A stretch of 64,000 nt of DNA, taken from Miltoncostaea sp963823515 (GTDB lineage Bacteria > Actinomycetota > Thermoleophilia > Miltoncostaeales > Miltoncostaeaceae). The position numbers and the translations under genes are program-made. Positions 1-7,210 of this stretch are shown here, piece by piece. The stretch spans positions 80,720 through 144,719 of the forward strand of contig CAWGMB010000008.1 of the NCBI GenBank assembly GCA_963823515.1, written 5' to 3'. A model generated the notes under the pieces. It was not told the origin of the DNA and made no database searches. It was given only the letters and a program-made list of their open reading frames with translations. Numbering within the stretch: the first letter of the stretch is position 1; the number at the start of each line of letters is the position of its first letter.

Positions 1-249
1 GGCTCCAGCCGGCGCCGCGATGTCGTCGATCCGCTCCGCCCCGGCCCCCGTGGCGCCCGCGACCCGCGGCCCGCCGTCACCGATCCGGACCACGGTCACG
101 CGGTCCGCGCGCAACAGCGCCGCAGCGCCCTCGCAGATCAGCTCCGCGGCCGAGGCGAGGTCCTCCGCACCGGCCACCGCCCGCATGGCAGCGCCGAGGG
201 CGTTGCGATCACGACGACCCCATCGGCTCTCCCGCCAACCTGAATCCAC
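1..249 (-). CDS. GAF-domain protein, N-terminal part only (runs off the window)
   Basis: The minus strand is open from a GTG at 249 to the window edge (83 residues visible). The visible part reads like the start of a GAF sensor domain: an amphipathic helix (AEDLASAAELICEGAAALL), then RADRVTVVRIGDGG and a small-residue strand. GAF domains bind small molecules or cyclic nucleotides and usually precede GGDEF, kinase or phosphatase modules; the output domain is outside the window. The GTG has GGAGG four bases upstream; an internal ATG at 186 is the alternative start. Family call moderate, exact start uncertain. Confidence 0.5.
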   Translation of the reverse strand, partial: MDSGWRESRWGRRDRNALGAAMRAVAGAEDLASAAELICEGAAALLRADRVTVVRIGDGGPRVAGATGAGAERIDDIAAPAGA

Positions 250-357
250 GCCGCCTCCGTCACACACGCGTCACCCGAGTGCGGCGATTCTGCGCGACGC
301 GGGGCGTGGCCGTCACCCGTCGCCCGAAAGAGTTGCCCGCTCGGAGCGGAGAAGGGC

Positions 358-384
358 CCTGACAGGGCCGGTCCCCCTGTCAGG
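358..384 (-). terminator. Hairpin terminator overlapping a stop codon
   Basis: Perfect 10-bp inverted repeat (358-367 / 375-384, 7-nt loop). On the minus strand it contains the TGA stop (380-382) of the small upstream gene, so the stop codon is part of the stem. No T-tract follows. Confidence 0.6.
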
Positions 385-667
385 AGGTCGGCTCGGCCCC
401 GCAGCGCAGGTCCACCGGCAGCCCGCCGTCGGCGAGTGACTCCCCGGCGCGCAACGGGCCGGCCACCACGCCCGCCGCGACGGGGCCGAGGTCGGCGATC
501 CGCATCTTGGCACGGCAGACCGGCTGCACGACCCTCGCGAAGGCCTCCTCGGCGAGCGAACGGGCGGCGTCGGCGTCCGGTGCCGCGACGAGCACCTGCT
601 CGTGCTGGAAGGGGCCCTTCCAGCCGCTGGTCGCGGCGAAGAGGCGCAGAGCGCGATCGTCGTCCAT
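380..667 (-). CDS. Small hypothetical protein (95 aa)
   Basis: I do not recognise this family. The 95-residue soluble product starts MDDDRALRLFAATSGWKGPF and has an alpha/beta composition with one Cys (VQPVCRAKMRIADLG) and no membrane segment or signal. The start is ATG 667 rather than the in-frame GTG at 673, because a -10-like TACGGT on the minus strand (674-679) lies exactly 6 nt upstream, the spacing of leaderless genes in this window. The stop codon lies inside a terminator hairpin. It is divergent from the L,D-transpeptidase gene at 752. Coding status is supported by codon-position composition and by the promoter and terminator bracketing it. Confidence 0.6.
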   Translation of the reverse strand: MDDDRALRLFAATSGWKGPFQHEQVLVAAPDADAARSLAEEAFARVVQPVCRAKMRIADLGPVAAGVVAGPLRAGESLADGGLPVDLRCGAEPTS

Positions 668-673
668 GGGCAC

Positions 674-679
674 ACCGTA
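674..679 (-). promoter_or_regulatory. -10 hexamer TACGGT, leaderless start
   Basis: TACGGT on the minus strand, 6 nt before ATG 667; RNA would begin at or next to the start codon. Confidence 0.45.
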
Positions 680-751
680 TCGACGCGACTAAGGAATCGC
701 CGCTCCGGGTCGAAGTATGCGACCAGTCGTTCCCGTCGAATGGAGACGAAC

Positions 752-1780
752 ATGAGAGCCGGTCCGAGGAGCGCGGCGGGCGCCACAGCCGCCGCCCTGG
801 GCCTCCTGGCCGCGCCTGCGCTCGCGGCCGCCGCGGCCCCCGACGGCCTTCACGTGGCCGCGTTCAAGGCGCCGCCGTCGGTGGAGCAGGGTCAGCGCGC
901 AGCCGTGTCGGGTCGCGTGTCGCCCGCCGCCGTGGTGCCCGTCGCCGTCGAGCGGCTCGAGGCGGGCGCCTGGCGCACGCTGGTCACGCTCACCACGACG
1001 GCCGAGGGCCGCTTCGCGGCGAGCCTCCCGGTCTCACGCACGAGCAACCTGCGCGTCAGCGTCACGCTCGCCGACGGGGACGTCTCCTCGAGCCGGCGCC
1101 GCTCGGTCGCCCTGCGTCGCCGGGTGAGGCTGCGGGTCACGGCGGAACCCCTCGAGAACATCTCCGGGCGCCCGTTCAGGGCCGTCGGCTCGGTCGCCGC
1201 CGCCTCAAAGGGGGAGAAGGTCGCTCTCGAGGGCTCGGTCGACGGCAAGGCGTTCCGCAGGGTCACGACCGTCCGGGTGCGTTCCGGGCGGGTGCGCGCG
1301 CGCTTCACCCCCCCCTCGGGCGGCTCGTGGCGCTTCCGCATCGCGGTCCCCCCGACGCCCGGCCGGGACGTCGGGGGGCGGGCGACGACCGAGAGGATCC
1401 CGGTCTTCGGCTCCAACCCCCACGGGGTGCCGGCCTCGGCGCCCCACTACCTCGTGCAGAAGATCTCCGAATTCCAGCTCTACTACTACCAGCGCGGGAA
1501 GCTGCGCCGGGTCTTCCCCGTGGTCTTCGGAAAGGCCTCCACGCCCACGCCCGTGGGGCGCTTCGCCGTCTACTCCAAGACGTACGGGCCCCGTTCGGCC
1601 TTCGGTCCGCGGGTGCTCTGGTACCACCGCGGCTACGGGATCCACGGCACCGACCAGGAGTACCTGCTCGACGACGACCCGCGCTACTACTCCCACGGCT
1701 GCACGCGCAACTACAACGCGAACATCCTGTGGCTGTGGCCGCGCGTTCCCGTCGGGACGCCGGTGATCAACCTGGCCTAG
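752..1780 (+). CDS. Secreted L,D-transpeptidase (YkuD domain)
   Basis: Cross-links peptidoglycan through 3-3 bonds outside the membrane, using a catalytic cysteine. The 342-aa product has an Ala-rich signal peptide (about residues 1-28), a beta-sandwich-like region of about 180 residues, and a C-terminal YkuD domain from about residue 235 that contains GIHGT (near 297) and SHGCTRN with the nucleophile Cys near 317. The ATG at 752 has GGAG six nt upstream; an upstream in-frame ATG at 740 is not well placed for it. The linker YYYQRGKLRRVFPVVFGKAS is the usual YkuD entry strand. A hairpin follows the gene. A second paralogue lies at 4185. Family very sure; physiological donor and acceptor unknown. 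Confidence 0.9.
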   Translation: MRAGPRSAAGATAAALGLLAAPALAAAAAPDGLHVAAFKAPPSVEQGQRAAVSGRVSPAAVVPVAVERLEAGAWRTLVTLTTTAEGRFAASLPVSRTSNLRVSVTLADGDVSSSRRRSVALRRRVRLRVTAEPLENISGRPFRAVGSVAAASKGEKVALEGSVDGKAFRRVTTVRVRSGRVRARFTPPSGGSWRFRIAVPPTPGRDVGGRATTERIPVFGSNPHGVPASAPHYLVQKISEFQLYYYQRGKLRRVFPVVFGKASTPTPVGRFAVYSKTYGPRSAFGPRVLWYHRGYGIHGTDQEYLLDDDPRYYSHGCTRNYNANILWLWPRVPVGTPVINLA

Positions 1781-1845
1781 TGTCCTGATTCAGAAGTCCA
1801 GCTGCAGATCCCGGCTGCATCCCATCGCGAGGCGGCGTCCTCGGC

Positions 1846-1872
1846 AGCCCCGATATTCCCGATATCGGGGCT
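1846..1872 (+). terminator. Hairpin terminator after the L,D-transpeptidase
   Basis: Perfect 11-bp stem (1846-1856 / 1862-1872) with a 5-nt loop, 65 nt past the stop, in the 271-nt intergenic region before the next gene. No T-tract. Nothing else in this gap is recognisable except a short motif right after the stop (see findings). Confidence 0.6.
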
Positions 1873-2037
1873 GATCTGCGTCGTTGCCTCGCCGCCCGCA
1901 CGGGCCGCGGCGGACGCCGCATCGGCATGGGGCCCCGGTCGGCCGGGGGCCCGCGGAACCGGGGGACGGCCGCCGCGCTCCCGAATCGGGAGACATGCGC
2001 CTCACCCGCCCCGCGATCGGACCCGGAGCGGGCCTGC

Positions 2038-2043
2038 TAGCGT
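2038..2043 (+). promoter_or_regulatory. -10 hexamer TAGCGT, leaderless start
   Basis: TAGCGT lies 8 nt before ATG 2052 and no Shine-Dalgarno is present between them, so translation probably starts on a leaderless mRNA. Confidence 0.5.
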
Positions 2044-2051
2044 CGCCCGCC

Positions 2052-3314
2052 ATGCGGCTCCGGCACCTCCTGGTCGGACTCGGCCTCGCCGCGCTGAGCC
2101 CCGCAGCCGCCCTGTCGGCCTGGTCTCCAGCGGTGACCGTCTCGCCGCCTGGAGCGTCCCTCCTCGGCTCGCCCGACGCCGCCGTCACGAGCGGCGGTGA
2201 GGCGCTGGTGGCCTGGATCCGCCGCCCCGAGGCGGATGCGACCACGGGCCGCGTCCAGGTGGCCTGGCGCCATGGTCCGCGACGCCGCTGGGTCACCGGC
2301 CGCTTGCTGTCGCGCGGAGGCGCGAGCGCGCCGCGCGTGGCCCTCAACGCCCGCGGCGATGCCGTGGTGTCCTGGGTGTCCGGGCGGACCGTCGTCGCGG
2401 CCGTCCGCCGGGGGCGCAAGGGGCGCTGGGCCGCCGCGCGGGTGGTCCAGGCGCCGGTGGGTGTGCAGGAGGTCCGGCCGGCCATGGGGGCGAGGGGGCG
2501 TCCGATCGTGATGTGGAGCGAGCGCCGCGGCGACGGCTTCCTCGTGCGCCTGGCCACGCGGGTCTCGGCGCGGGCGGGCTGGAGCGTGCGCCCGGCGAGG
2601 GTCGGCACCCCGGGCCCGGCTCCGCCCGCCCTCGCCCTCAGCCCGGGCGCGGGGGCGATGGCGGCCTGGATCGCGGATGGCCACCTCTGGACGGCCCGGA
2701 CTGCGAAGGGGACGTTCGAGGCGCCGCGCGAGGTCTCGTCGGAGGACTCGTCCACCCCCGCGGTCGCGCTCAGCCCAGGCGGCGCGGGGCTGGCCGCCTG
2801 GGGCGTGGGGCTCCCCGGGGGGTCGTCGGTCGTCCTCGGCGCCGGCCGCGCCCGGGCGGGGCTGACCTGGGGGTCGGAGAAGGACCTGGGCATCGGGCGC
2901 ACTCCGCGGGCCGCGCTGAACGACCGAGGCGACGCCGTGGTGGCGTGGGGCCTGGCCGGGCCGGGCGAGCCACAGGGCATCGAGGCCACCACTCGCCGTC
3001 GCGGAGGGCCCTGGCGAGCGAGCACCGTCGTGTCCCGGCGCACCTGCGGTTGCTCGCTCACCGTCGGCCGCGTCGCCATGGACGGCTCCGGCGCGGCCGT
3101 GGTGGCATGGCGACGCGACGAGGGGGCGGGCGTGGGCGGCGGGGGCGCGGCGTCGAGCCAGGCCGGAGGGTCGCAGTGGGCCCGGGCGGCCGTCGCCCCC
3201 GGCCGCATCCGTGAGGCCCCCGCGGTGTCGGCGGCCGACGGCGAGGGCGCCGTGGCCGTGTGGGCCGAGGAGGCGCCGGGGCGCGGCGTGCGCGCGGCCC
3301 TCCTCGCCGGGTAG
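2052..3314 (+). CDS. Secreted beta-propeller-like repeat protein
   Basis: The 420-aa product begins MRLRHLLVGLGLAALSPAAA, a clear signal peptide. The mature part holds about eight repeats of roughly 45-55 residues, each with a Px-hydrophobic-GxAVVAW core, for example RVALNARGDAVVSWVS, RAALNDRGDAVVAWGL and RVAMDGSGAAVVAWRR. This is the pattern of sialidase/BNR-like beta-propeller blades, although the Asp box itself is not obvious. No catalytic residues can be named, and a structural or binding role at the cell surface is the simplest reading. There is one CGC motif near the C-terminal third. Start chosen from the signal peptide and the -10 hexamer 8 nt upstream. No enzyme activity should be assumed. 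Confidence 0.7.
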   Translation: MRLRHLLVGLGLAALSPAAALSAWSPAVTVSPPGASLLGSPDAAVTSGGEALVAWIRRPEADATTGRVQVAWRHGPRRRWVTGRLLSRGGASAPRVALNARGDAVVSWVSGRTVVAAVRRGRKGRWAAARVVQAPVGVQEVRPAMGARGRPIVMWSERRGDGFLVRLATRVSARAGWSVRPARVGTPGPAPPALALSPGAGAMAAWIADGHLWTARTAKGTFEAPREVSSEDSSTPAVALSPGGAGLAAWGVGLPGGSSVVLGAGRARAGLTWGSEKDLGIGRTPRAALNDRGDAVVAWGLAGPGEPQGIEATTRRRGGPWRASTVVSRRTCGCSLTVGRVAMDGSGAAVVAWRRDEGAGVGGGGAASSQAGGSQWARAAVAPGRIREAPAVSAADGEGAVAVWAEEAPGRGVRAALLAG

Positions 3315-3379
3315 CGCGCCTTGGCTTCGGGGAGCGCGGCTGCTTCGATACCGGCGGATCCCACGGGCCGAGGAGGCCG

Positions 3380-4174
3380 ATGACCACGACCGCGCACCCA
3401 CAGCAGACCGTCTCGCCCTGGCCGCTCGCGCGCCGCGTCGTCTCGGGGCTCGTCCAGCCGGGCGGGCGGGTCATGGTCGACCGCACCATCGAGGGTGCGG
3501 GCCTGGACGACGCCAGCCGTGTGGTGGAGCTCGCCCCGGGCCTCGGCCTCACCTCGGCGGCCCTCGTCTCCCGGGGGCCGCGCATCTGGACCGGGGTCGA
3601 GCCGGACGACCTCGCGGCGAAGACCCTCGGCAAGTCGCTGGGCGGCGCGGGGCGAGACGTGGTCCACGCCCCCGTCGAGGCGACCGGCCTCGATGAGGGC
3701 TCGGCGACGGTGGTCGTCGCGGACGCCCTGCTCAGCACCCTCCCCCCGCAGGGCCGCGCCGCGGTGCTCGCCGAGGCGGCGCGGCTGCTGCGCGCCGGCG
3801 GGCGGGTGGCGCTGCTCGACATCGCACCGGCCGAGGGCGATCCCGGTGTCGCCACGGCGCGCGCCGAGCTCGCCGCGTCCGGCCTGGCGCTCCTCGACGT
3901 CGCCGCCTGGCGCGCGGCGCTCGCGGCGGCGGGCCTCGTGGTGGTCGGTGCCCTCTCCGGGCCGCTCGACCTGCACTCGCCTCCGGCGCTCATGCGCGAG
4001 GCCGGCCCACGGCTGGCGCTGAGGATCACGCGGACGATCGCCTCCGACTCCGCGGTGCGCGGGCCGGCGCTCGCCCTGCGCGAGGCGCTCGACCGCAACG
4101 CCGTGGCCCTGCGGTCCGTGGTCGTCGTGGCCGAGATGCCACTGATCTTGGGAATGCGCCGCCCGCGCCGATAA
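3380..4174 (+). CDS. SAM-dependent methyltransferase, class I
   Basis: 264-aa cytoplasmic protein with a Rossmann methyltransferase fold. Motif I is VVELAPGLGLTSAAL (about residues 50-65), the acidic post-motif is WTGVEPDD, and motif II/III is LLRAGGRVALLDIAPAEGD. The C-terminal half (LALRITRTIASDSAVRGPAL, then LRSVVVVAEMP) resembles UbiE/Methyltransf_11-type small-molecule methyltransferases; the substrate cannot be read from the sequence. ATG 3380 has AGGAGG directly upstream with a short spacer. The TAA stop also forms the first bases of the -10 hexamer for the next gene. It follows the propeller-like gene by 65 nt and may be cotranscribed. Confidence 0.75.
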   Translation: MTTTAHPQQTVSPWPLARRVVSGLVQPGGRVMVDRTIEGAGLDDASRVVELAPGLGLTSAALVSRGPRIWTGVEPDDLAAKTLGKSLGGAGRDVVHAPVEATGLDEGSATVVVADALLSTLPPQGRAAVLAEAARLLRAGGRVALLDIAPAEGDPGVATARAELAASGLALLDVAAWRAALAAAGLVVVGALSGPLDLHSPPALMREAGPRLALRITRTIASDSAVRGPALALREALDRNAVALRSVVVVAEMPLILGMRRPRR

Positions 4175-4177
4175 CGT
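4172..4177 (+). promoter_or_regulatory. -10 hexamer TAACGT built on an upstream stop codon
   Basis: TAACGT includes the TAA stop of the methyltransferase and lies 7 nt before GTG 4185, giving a leaderless start for the L,D-transpeptidase. Confidence 0.45.
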
Positions 4178-4184
4178 GCGAGTG

Positions 4185-4925
4185 GTGAGTTCGCGGAACA
4201 TCCTGACGACCCTCGCCCTGGCGCTCGCGCTGGGGGCGGTCTCCGCCGCCCCGGCCTCGGCCGCGCCGGTCACCCCGGCCGATGCGGTACCCCGGCCGCC
4301 GACCCCCAAGCTCGCATGGGTGGGACGCGTGCTGGCTCCGGTCATCGCCCGGGCAGCTCCGCGCAAGTCGGGCCGGGCGCGCATGGTCGTGCAGCCCATC
4401 GCCCCGTTCGCCCAGGGCGCCACCTCGCTCCTGATCACCCGCTCGGTCGTCCGAGACGGGGTCCGCTGGGTCGAGGTGTCCCTGCCGAAGCGGCCGAATG
4501 GCAGCCGCGGCTGGATCCCGGCCGACGTCCTCGCGCTGAGCACCACGCCGGTGCGCATCGTGATCGACATCAGCGAGCGCCGCCTCACCCTGTTCCGCTC
4601 CGGCAAGCGCATCCTCCGCACCCGGATCGCCGTCGGCGCCCGCTCGACCCCGACCCCGACCGGTGGGAGGTTCGCCATCGCGGAGCTGATCCGCACCCGC
4701 CAGCGCGGGGCCTTCCTCGGTCCGGTCGTCCTGCCGCTGACCGGCTACTCCGAGACGCTCAACGAGTTCGCCGGGGGTAATGGCCGGGTGGCGATCCACG
4801 GCACCAGCCAGCCGCAGTTCATCGGCACCGCCGTGAGCCACGGTTGCATACGGATGCGCAACGCCGACGTCGTGCGGCTCGCCGCCGCCGCCCGCCCCGG
4901 CACCCCGGTGTCGATCCGCCGCTAG
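4185..4925 (+). CDS. Secreted L,D-transpeptidase (YkuD domain), IS inserted at its stop codon
   Basis: 246-aa exported peptidoglycan cross-linking enzyme. The signal peptide (LTTLALALALGAVSAAPASA) is followed by an SH3-like region (WVEVSLPKRPNGSRGWIPAD) and a YkuD domain from about residue 125 with ERRLTLFRSGKR, AIHGTSQP and SHGCIRM (nucleophile Cys about 221). GTGs at 4176, 4182 and 4185 are all in frame; 4185 gives the 7-nt spacing to the -10 hexamer. The TAG stop lies within the 6-bp target duplication of the IS481 element, so the insertion left the coding region intact but separated the gene from anything downstream. Confidence 0.9.
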   Translation: MSSRNILTTLALALALGAVSAAPASAAPVTPADAVPRPPTPKLAWVGRVLAPVIARAAPRKSGRARMVVQPIAPFAQGATSLLITRSVVRDGVRWVEVSLPKRPNGSRGWIPADVLALSTTPVRIVIDISERRLTLFRSGKRILRTRIAVGARSTPTPTGGRFAIAELIRTRQRGAFLGPVVLPLTGYSETLNEFAGGNGRVAIHGTSQPQFIGTAVSHGCIRMRNADVVRLAAAARPGTPVSIRR

Positions 4926-4926
4926 C
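4921..4926. repeat. Left target-site duplication GCTAGC
   Basis: GCTAGC abuts the left end of the IS and is repeated directly at 6005-6010. It contains the TAG stop codon of the L,D-transpeptidase and matches the NCTAGN target known for Bordetella IS481. Confidence 0.85.
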
Positions 4927-4950
4927 TGTAGTCACCCGGAGCGTTGTTGA
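4927..4950 (+). repeat. IS left terminal inverted repeat
   Basis: Starts TGTAGTC and ends CGTTGTTGA; pairs with 5981-6004. Confidence 0.85.
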
Positions 4951-5029
4951 CGAATCCGGGTTGACGCGAGGAGGACCCCCGAGGGAGTTGTGGAGGTGAC
5001 TAAGCCTTCCCAGCCCCAAGGGGGTCCTC

Positions 5030-5995
5030 GTGGCTCACGCTAACGCTCGTCTGACCGTTCGCGGAAGGATGCTGCTCATCGAGCGCGTCCTGGCCGGCCA
5101 TCGCCCGGCCGATGTCGCCCACCAGATGGGCTGCTCCAGGGCCACCGCCTACAAGTGGCTGCGGCGGTATCGGGTCGAGGGGCCACCGGGTCTGGTCGAT
5201 CGCCCGAGCCGGCCCCATCGCTGCCGGCACCGCACCCCGGCGCCCGTCGAGGCCCGGATCCTCGAGGCCCGTCGTGTCCATCGTCATGGGGCCGACTGGA
5301 TCGGCGCCGAGCTGGGCATCGCACCCTCGACGGTGGGCCGGGTGCTGTCGCGTCACCGGATGCCGCTGCTGCGCGATCTGGACGCGCTCACCGGTGAGCC
5401 CGTGCGCCGCGGGCCGGTGAGCGGCGTGCGCTACGAGCGCGCGCGTCCGGGCGAGCTGGTGCACATCGACGTCAAGAAGCTCGGGCGCATCCCCGAGGGC
5501 GGAGGCTGGCGCGCCCACGGGCGGATCACCGGCGTGAATCGCCACCAGCGCCCGGGCTACGACTTCGTCCACTCGGCGATCGACGACCACTCACGGCTGG
5601 CCTACTCGGAGATCCACCCCAACGAGCGCGGTGAGACCTGCGCGGCCTTCATGGCACGGGCGGCGCGGTTCTTCGCCGCCCACGGCATCACCCGGATCGA
5701 GCGGGTGATGAGCGACAACGCCTTCAACTACCGCCACTCGGGCGCCTTCGCGAAGGTCATGGCCGACCTGGGCGCCCGCCACGTCCTGATCCGCCCCCAC
5801 TGCCCCTGGACCAACGGCAAGGTGGAGAGGTTCAACCGCACCCTTCTCCGAGAGTGGGCCTACTCCCAGGTGTTCACCTCCAACGCCGAGCGGGCCGCGT
5901 GCCTGCCATCCTTCATCGAGCACTACAACACGCGACGCCGCCACAGCTCACTGGGCGGCCTTCCTCCGATCAGCCGCCTATCAACAACGTGGTGA
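5030..5995 (+). CDS. IS481-family transposase
   Basis: 321-aa DDE transposase. The N-terminal helix-turn-helix (VAHQMGCSRATAYKWLRRY, about 25-50) binds the terminal repeats, and a second HTH-like stretch is GAELGIAPSTVGRVLSRH. The rve catalytic core has Asp147 (LVHIDVKKLGRI), Asp229 (VMSDNAFNYR) and Glu266 (WTNGKVERFNRTLLREW); the D-to-E spacing of 36 residues is usual for the family. The C-terminal YNTRRRHSSLGGLPPISRL is an IS481 signature. Full length with no frameshift. Start is GTG 5030, preceded by AGGGGGT. Codon use is like the neighbours, so the element is at home in a high-GC host. Confidence 0.95.
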   Translation: MAHANARLTVRGRMLLIERVLAGHRPADVAHQMGCSRATAYKWLRRYRVEGPPGLVDRPSRPHRCRHRTPAPVEARILEARRVHRHGADWIGAELGIAPSTVGRVLSRHRMPLLRDLDALTGEPVRRGPVSGVRYERARPGELVHIDVKKLGRIPEGGGWRAHGRITGVNRHQRPGYDFVHSAIDDHSRLAYSEIHPNERGETCAAFMARAARFFAAHGITRIERVMSDNAFNYRHSGAFAKVMADLGARHVLIRPHCPWTNGKVERFNRTLLREWAYSQVFTSNAERAACLPSFIEHYNTRRRHSSLGGLPPISRLSTTW

Positions 5996-6004
5996 GCGAC
6001 TACA
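5981..6004 (-). repeat. IS right terminal inverted repeat
   Basis: Reverse complement begins TGTAGTC and ends CGTTGTTGA, 18/24 identical to the left end; overlaps the transposase stop. Confidence 0.85.
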
Positions 6005-6010
6005 GCTAGC
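6005..6010. repeat. Right target-site duplication GCTAGC
   Basis: Second copy of the 6-bp duplication flanking the IS481 element. Confidence 0.85.
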
Positions 6011-6035
6011 GAGCGGGCGCGCCGCGCGGGTCGCC

Positions 6036-6041
6036 TAGGAT
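6036..6041 (+). promoter_or_regulatory. -10 hexamer TAGGAT, leaderless start
   Basis: TAGGAT lies 6 nt before ATG 6048 with no ribosome binding site between. Confidence 0.5.
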
Positions 6042-6047
6042 CGGGCG

Positions 6048-6602
6048 ATGCTCCCTCTGCCGCGCCTTGCCGACGACCGCGTGCGGCTGCGCCCCTTCGG
6101 GCTCGACGACGTGCCCGTCGTCGTCGAGGCGTGTCGCGATCCGCTGACCCAGGCGTACACGCGCATTCCCTTCCCGTACGACGAGGACGACGCCCGCGAG
6201 TTCATCGCCGGCTCGGCCTCGCGGCGCATGACCGGCGAGAGCATCGACCTCGCGATCGCCGCGACTGAGGACGACCGCCTCCTCGGCGCCATCGGGCTCA
6301 TCGTCGACCGGCACGACGCCGACCGCGCGGAGATCGGCTACTGGGTGGCGCCGCGCGAGCGCGGGAGGGGCGTGGCCGGCCGCGCCCTCGCGATGCTTTC
6401 GGCGTGGGCGGTCACCCGGGGACGCTTCGCGCGGATCGATCTGCAGGCCGCCCTGGCGAACACGGCGTCGATCCGGGTGGCCGAGCGGTGCGGCTTCGTC
6501 TGTGAGGCCACCCTGCGCAGCGCCTGGTACCGCGGGCCGGAGCGTTCGGACATGGTCCTGTTCTCCCTCCTGCCCGAGGATCCGCGGCCCGGCGACGACT
6601 AG
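6048..6602 (+). CDS. GNAT N-acetyltransferase (RimJ/RimL type)
   Basis: 184-aa cytoplasmic acetyltransferase using acetyl-CoA. The start RLADDRVRLRPFGLDDVPVV is the usual RimL-type beginning. The acetyl-CoA-binding motif A is EIGYWVAPRERGRGVAGRAL (about residues 96-115), and motif B is NTASIRVAERCGFVCEATLR. Length fits the family. RimJ/L-type members acetylate ribosomal protein N-termini, amino acids or antibiotics; the substrate here is unknown. Before the IS insertion this gene lay immediately downstream of the L,D-transpeptidase. Its own leaderless promoter is downstream of the IS and so is unaffected. Confidence 0.85.
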   Translation: MLPLPRLADDRVRLRPFGLDDVPVVVEACRDPLTQAYTRIPFPYDEDDAREFIAGSASRRMTGESIDLAIAATEDDRLLGAIGLIVDRHDADRAEIGYWVAPRERGRGVAGRALAMLSAWAVTRGRFARIDLQAALANTASIRVAERCGFVCEATLRSAWYRGPERSDMVLFSLLPEDPRPGDD

Positions 6603-6760
6603 TGCTCCGTCCGGAGGTCGGCCCGCACTCCGGCAGCCTGCGGATCGTGGCGGAGCCTGCGTCATCGCTCGACCGCACGGCTTCGGCTGTGCGGATCCCC
6701 CTCTTGCCCGGCCCGCCGGATCTTCGGTGCCGGAAGCACGACGGACCCTCGAGGCGGTAC

Positions 6761-6766
6761 TAGTCT
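6761..6766 (+). promoter_or_regulatory. -10 hexamer TAGTCT with a short leader
   Basis: TAGTCT lies 28 nt before the TTG start at 6795. Unlike its leaderless neighbours, this gene has a leader carrying GGAGGAGG (6783-6790). Confidence 0.45.
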
Positions 6767-6794
6767 TCCCGCGTCCCGAATCGGAGGAGGCGAG

Positions 6795-7103
6795 TTGAGC
6801 GAGACCGGCGAGGGTGGGTCCATCTGGGAGGACGGACTCGGCCGTCGCGACCTCGACGCGCGCGTGCTGTGGGAAGGGCGGGAGGCCCTGACGGCCGATC
6901 CCCAGTCGGTGCGCTACGGCGACGGCGACGCCCGGGTGGTGGCCCAGGCCGTCGTCGGGGGCCCGGCCTTCCGCAACCGGCCTGCGGTCGACCTGCTCTG
7001 GAGCGAGGGCCTACGGCCGATCTACGCCCGCCTCACCCCCGATCAGGCCCGCGCCGTCGCCGCGCTCCTGGCCCGGGCCGCCGACCGCGCCGACGCGGAG
7101 TAG
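6795..7103 (+). CDS. Small hypothetical protein (102 aa)
   Basis: Family not recognised. Acidic soluble protein beginning MSETGEGGSIWEDGLGRRDL and ending in a helical RLTPDQARAVAALLARAADR segment; no signal, membrane helix or metal motif. It starts with TTG, which is convincing because GGAGGAGG ends four bases upstream and a -10 hexamer lies before it. It precedes the c-di-GMP enzyme gene by 107 nt, but that gene has its own promoter. Coding status is supported by signals and composition; no function is proposed. Confidence 0.6.
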   Translation: MSETGEGGSIWEDGLGRRDLDARVLWEGREALTADPQSVRYGDGDARVVAQAVVGGPAFRNRPAVDLLWSEGLRPIYARLTPDQARAVAALLARAADRADAE

Positions 7104-7197
7104 GAGGGGGACGGAGGGCGCGGCCCGATTGCGTTCAGCCGGGGCATCGAAACCCCACAAACCGAAGCTCGCGTTGGAGTCACGCCGAGCCTCGCCC

Positions 7198-7203
7198 TAG
7201 TCT
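7198..7203 (+). promoter_or_regulatory. -10 hexamer TAGTCT, leaderless start
   Basis: TAGTCT lies 7 nt before ATG 7211. Confidence 0.5.
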
Positions 7204-7210
7204 TGCGTGA

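Larger units (their letters stand above)
4927..6004 (+). mobile_element. Complete IS481-family insertion sequence (1078 bp)
   Basis: One transposase gene flanked by imperfect 24-bp terminal inverted repeats (4927-4950 and 5981-6004, 18 of 24 positions identical) that begin TGTAGTC and end CGTTGTTGA. A 6-bp direct duplication GCTAGC sits on both sides. The right repeat overlaps the last codons of the transposase. Intact ends, duplication and reading frame suggest a recent, possibly still mobile copy. The left 100 nt before the transposase hold the promoter region and nothing else recognisable. Confidence 0.9.

Noticed and set aside
436..1788. Plus-strand frame overlapping the first L,D-transpeptidase in another frame
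   Set aside because: Arg-rich translation without any motif; the transpeptidase frame has signal peptide, catalytic motif and ribosome binding site.
1790..4696. Long minus-strand open frame opposite the propeller, methyltransferase and transpeptidase genes
   Set aside because: Arg/Pro/Ala-rich translation with no domain; the plus-strand genes are clear.
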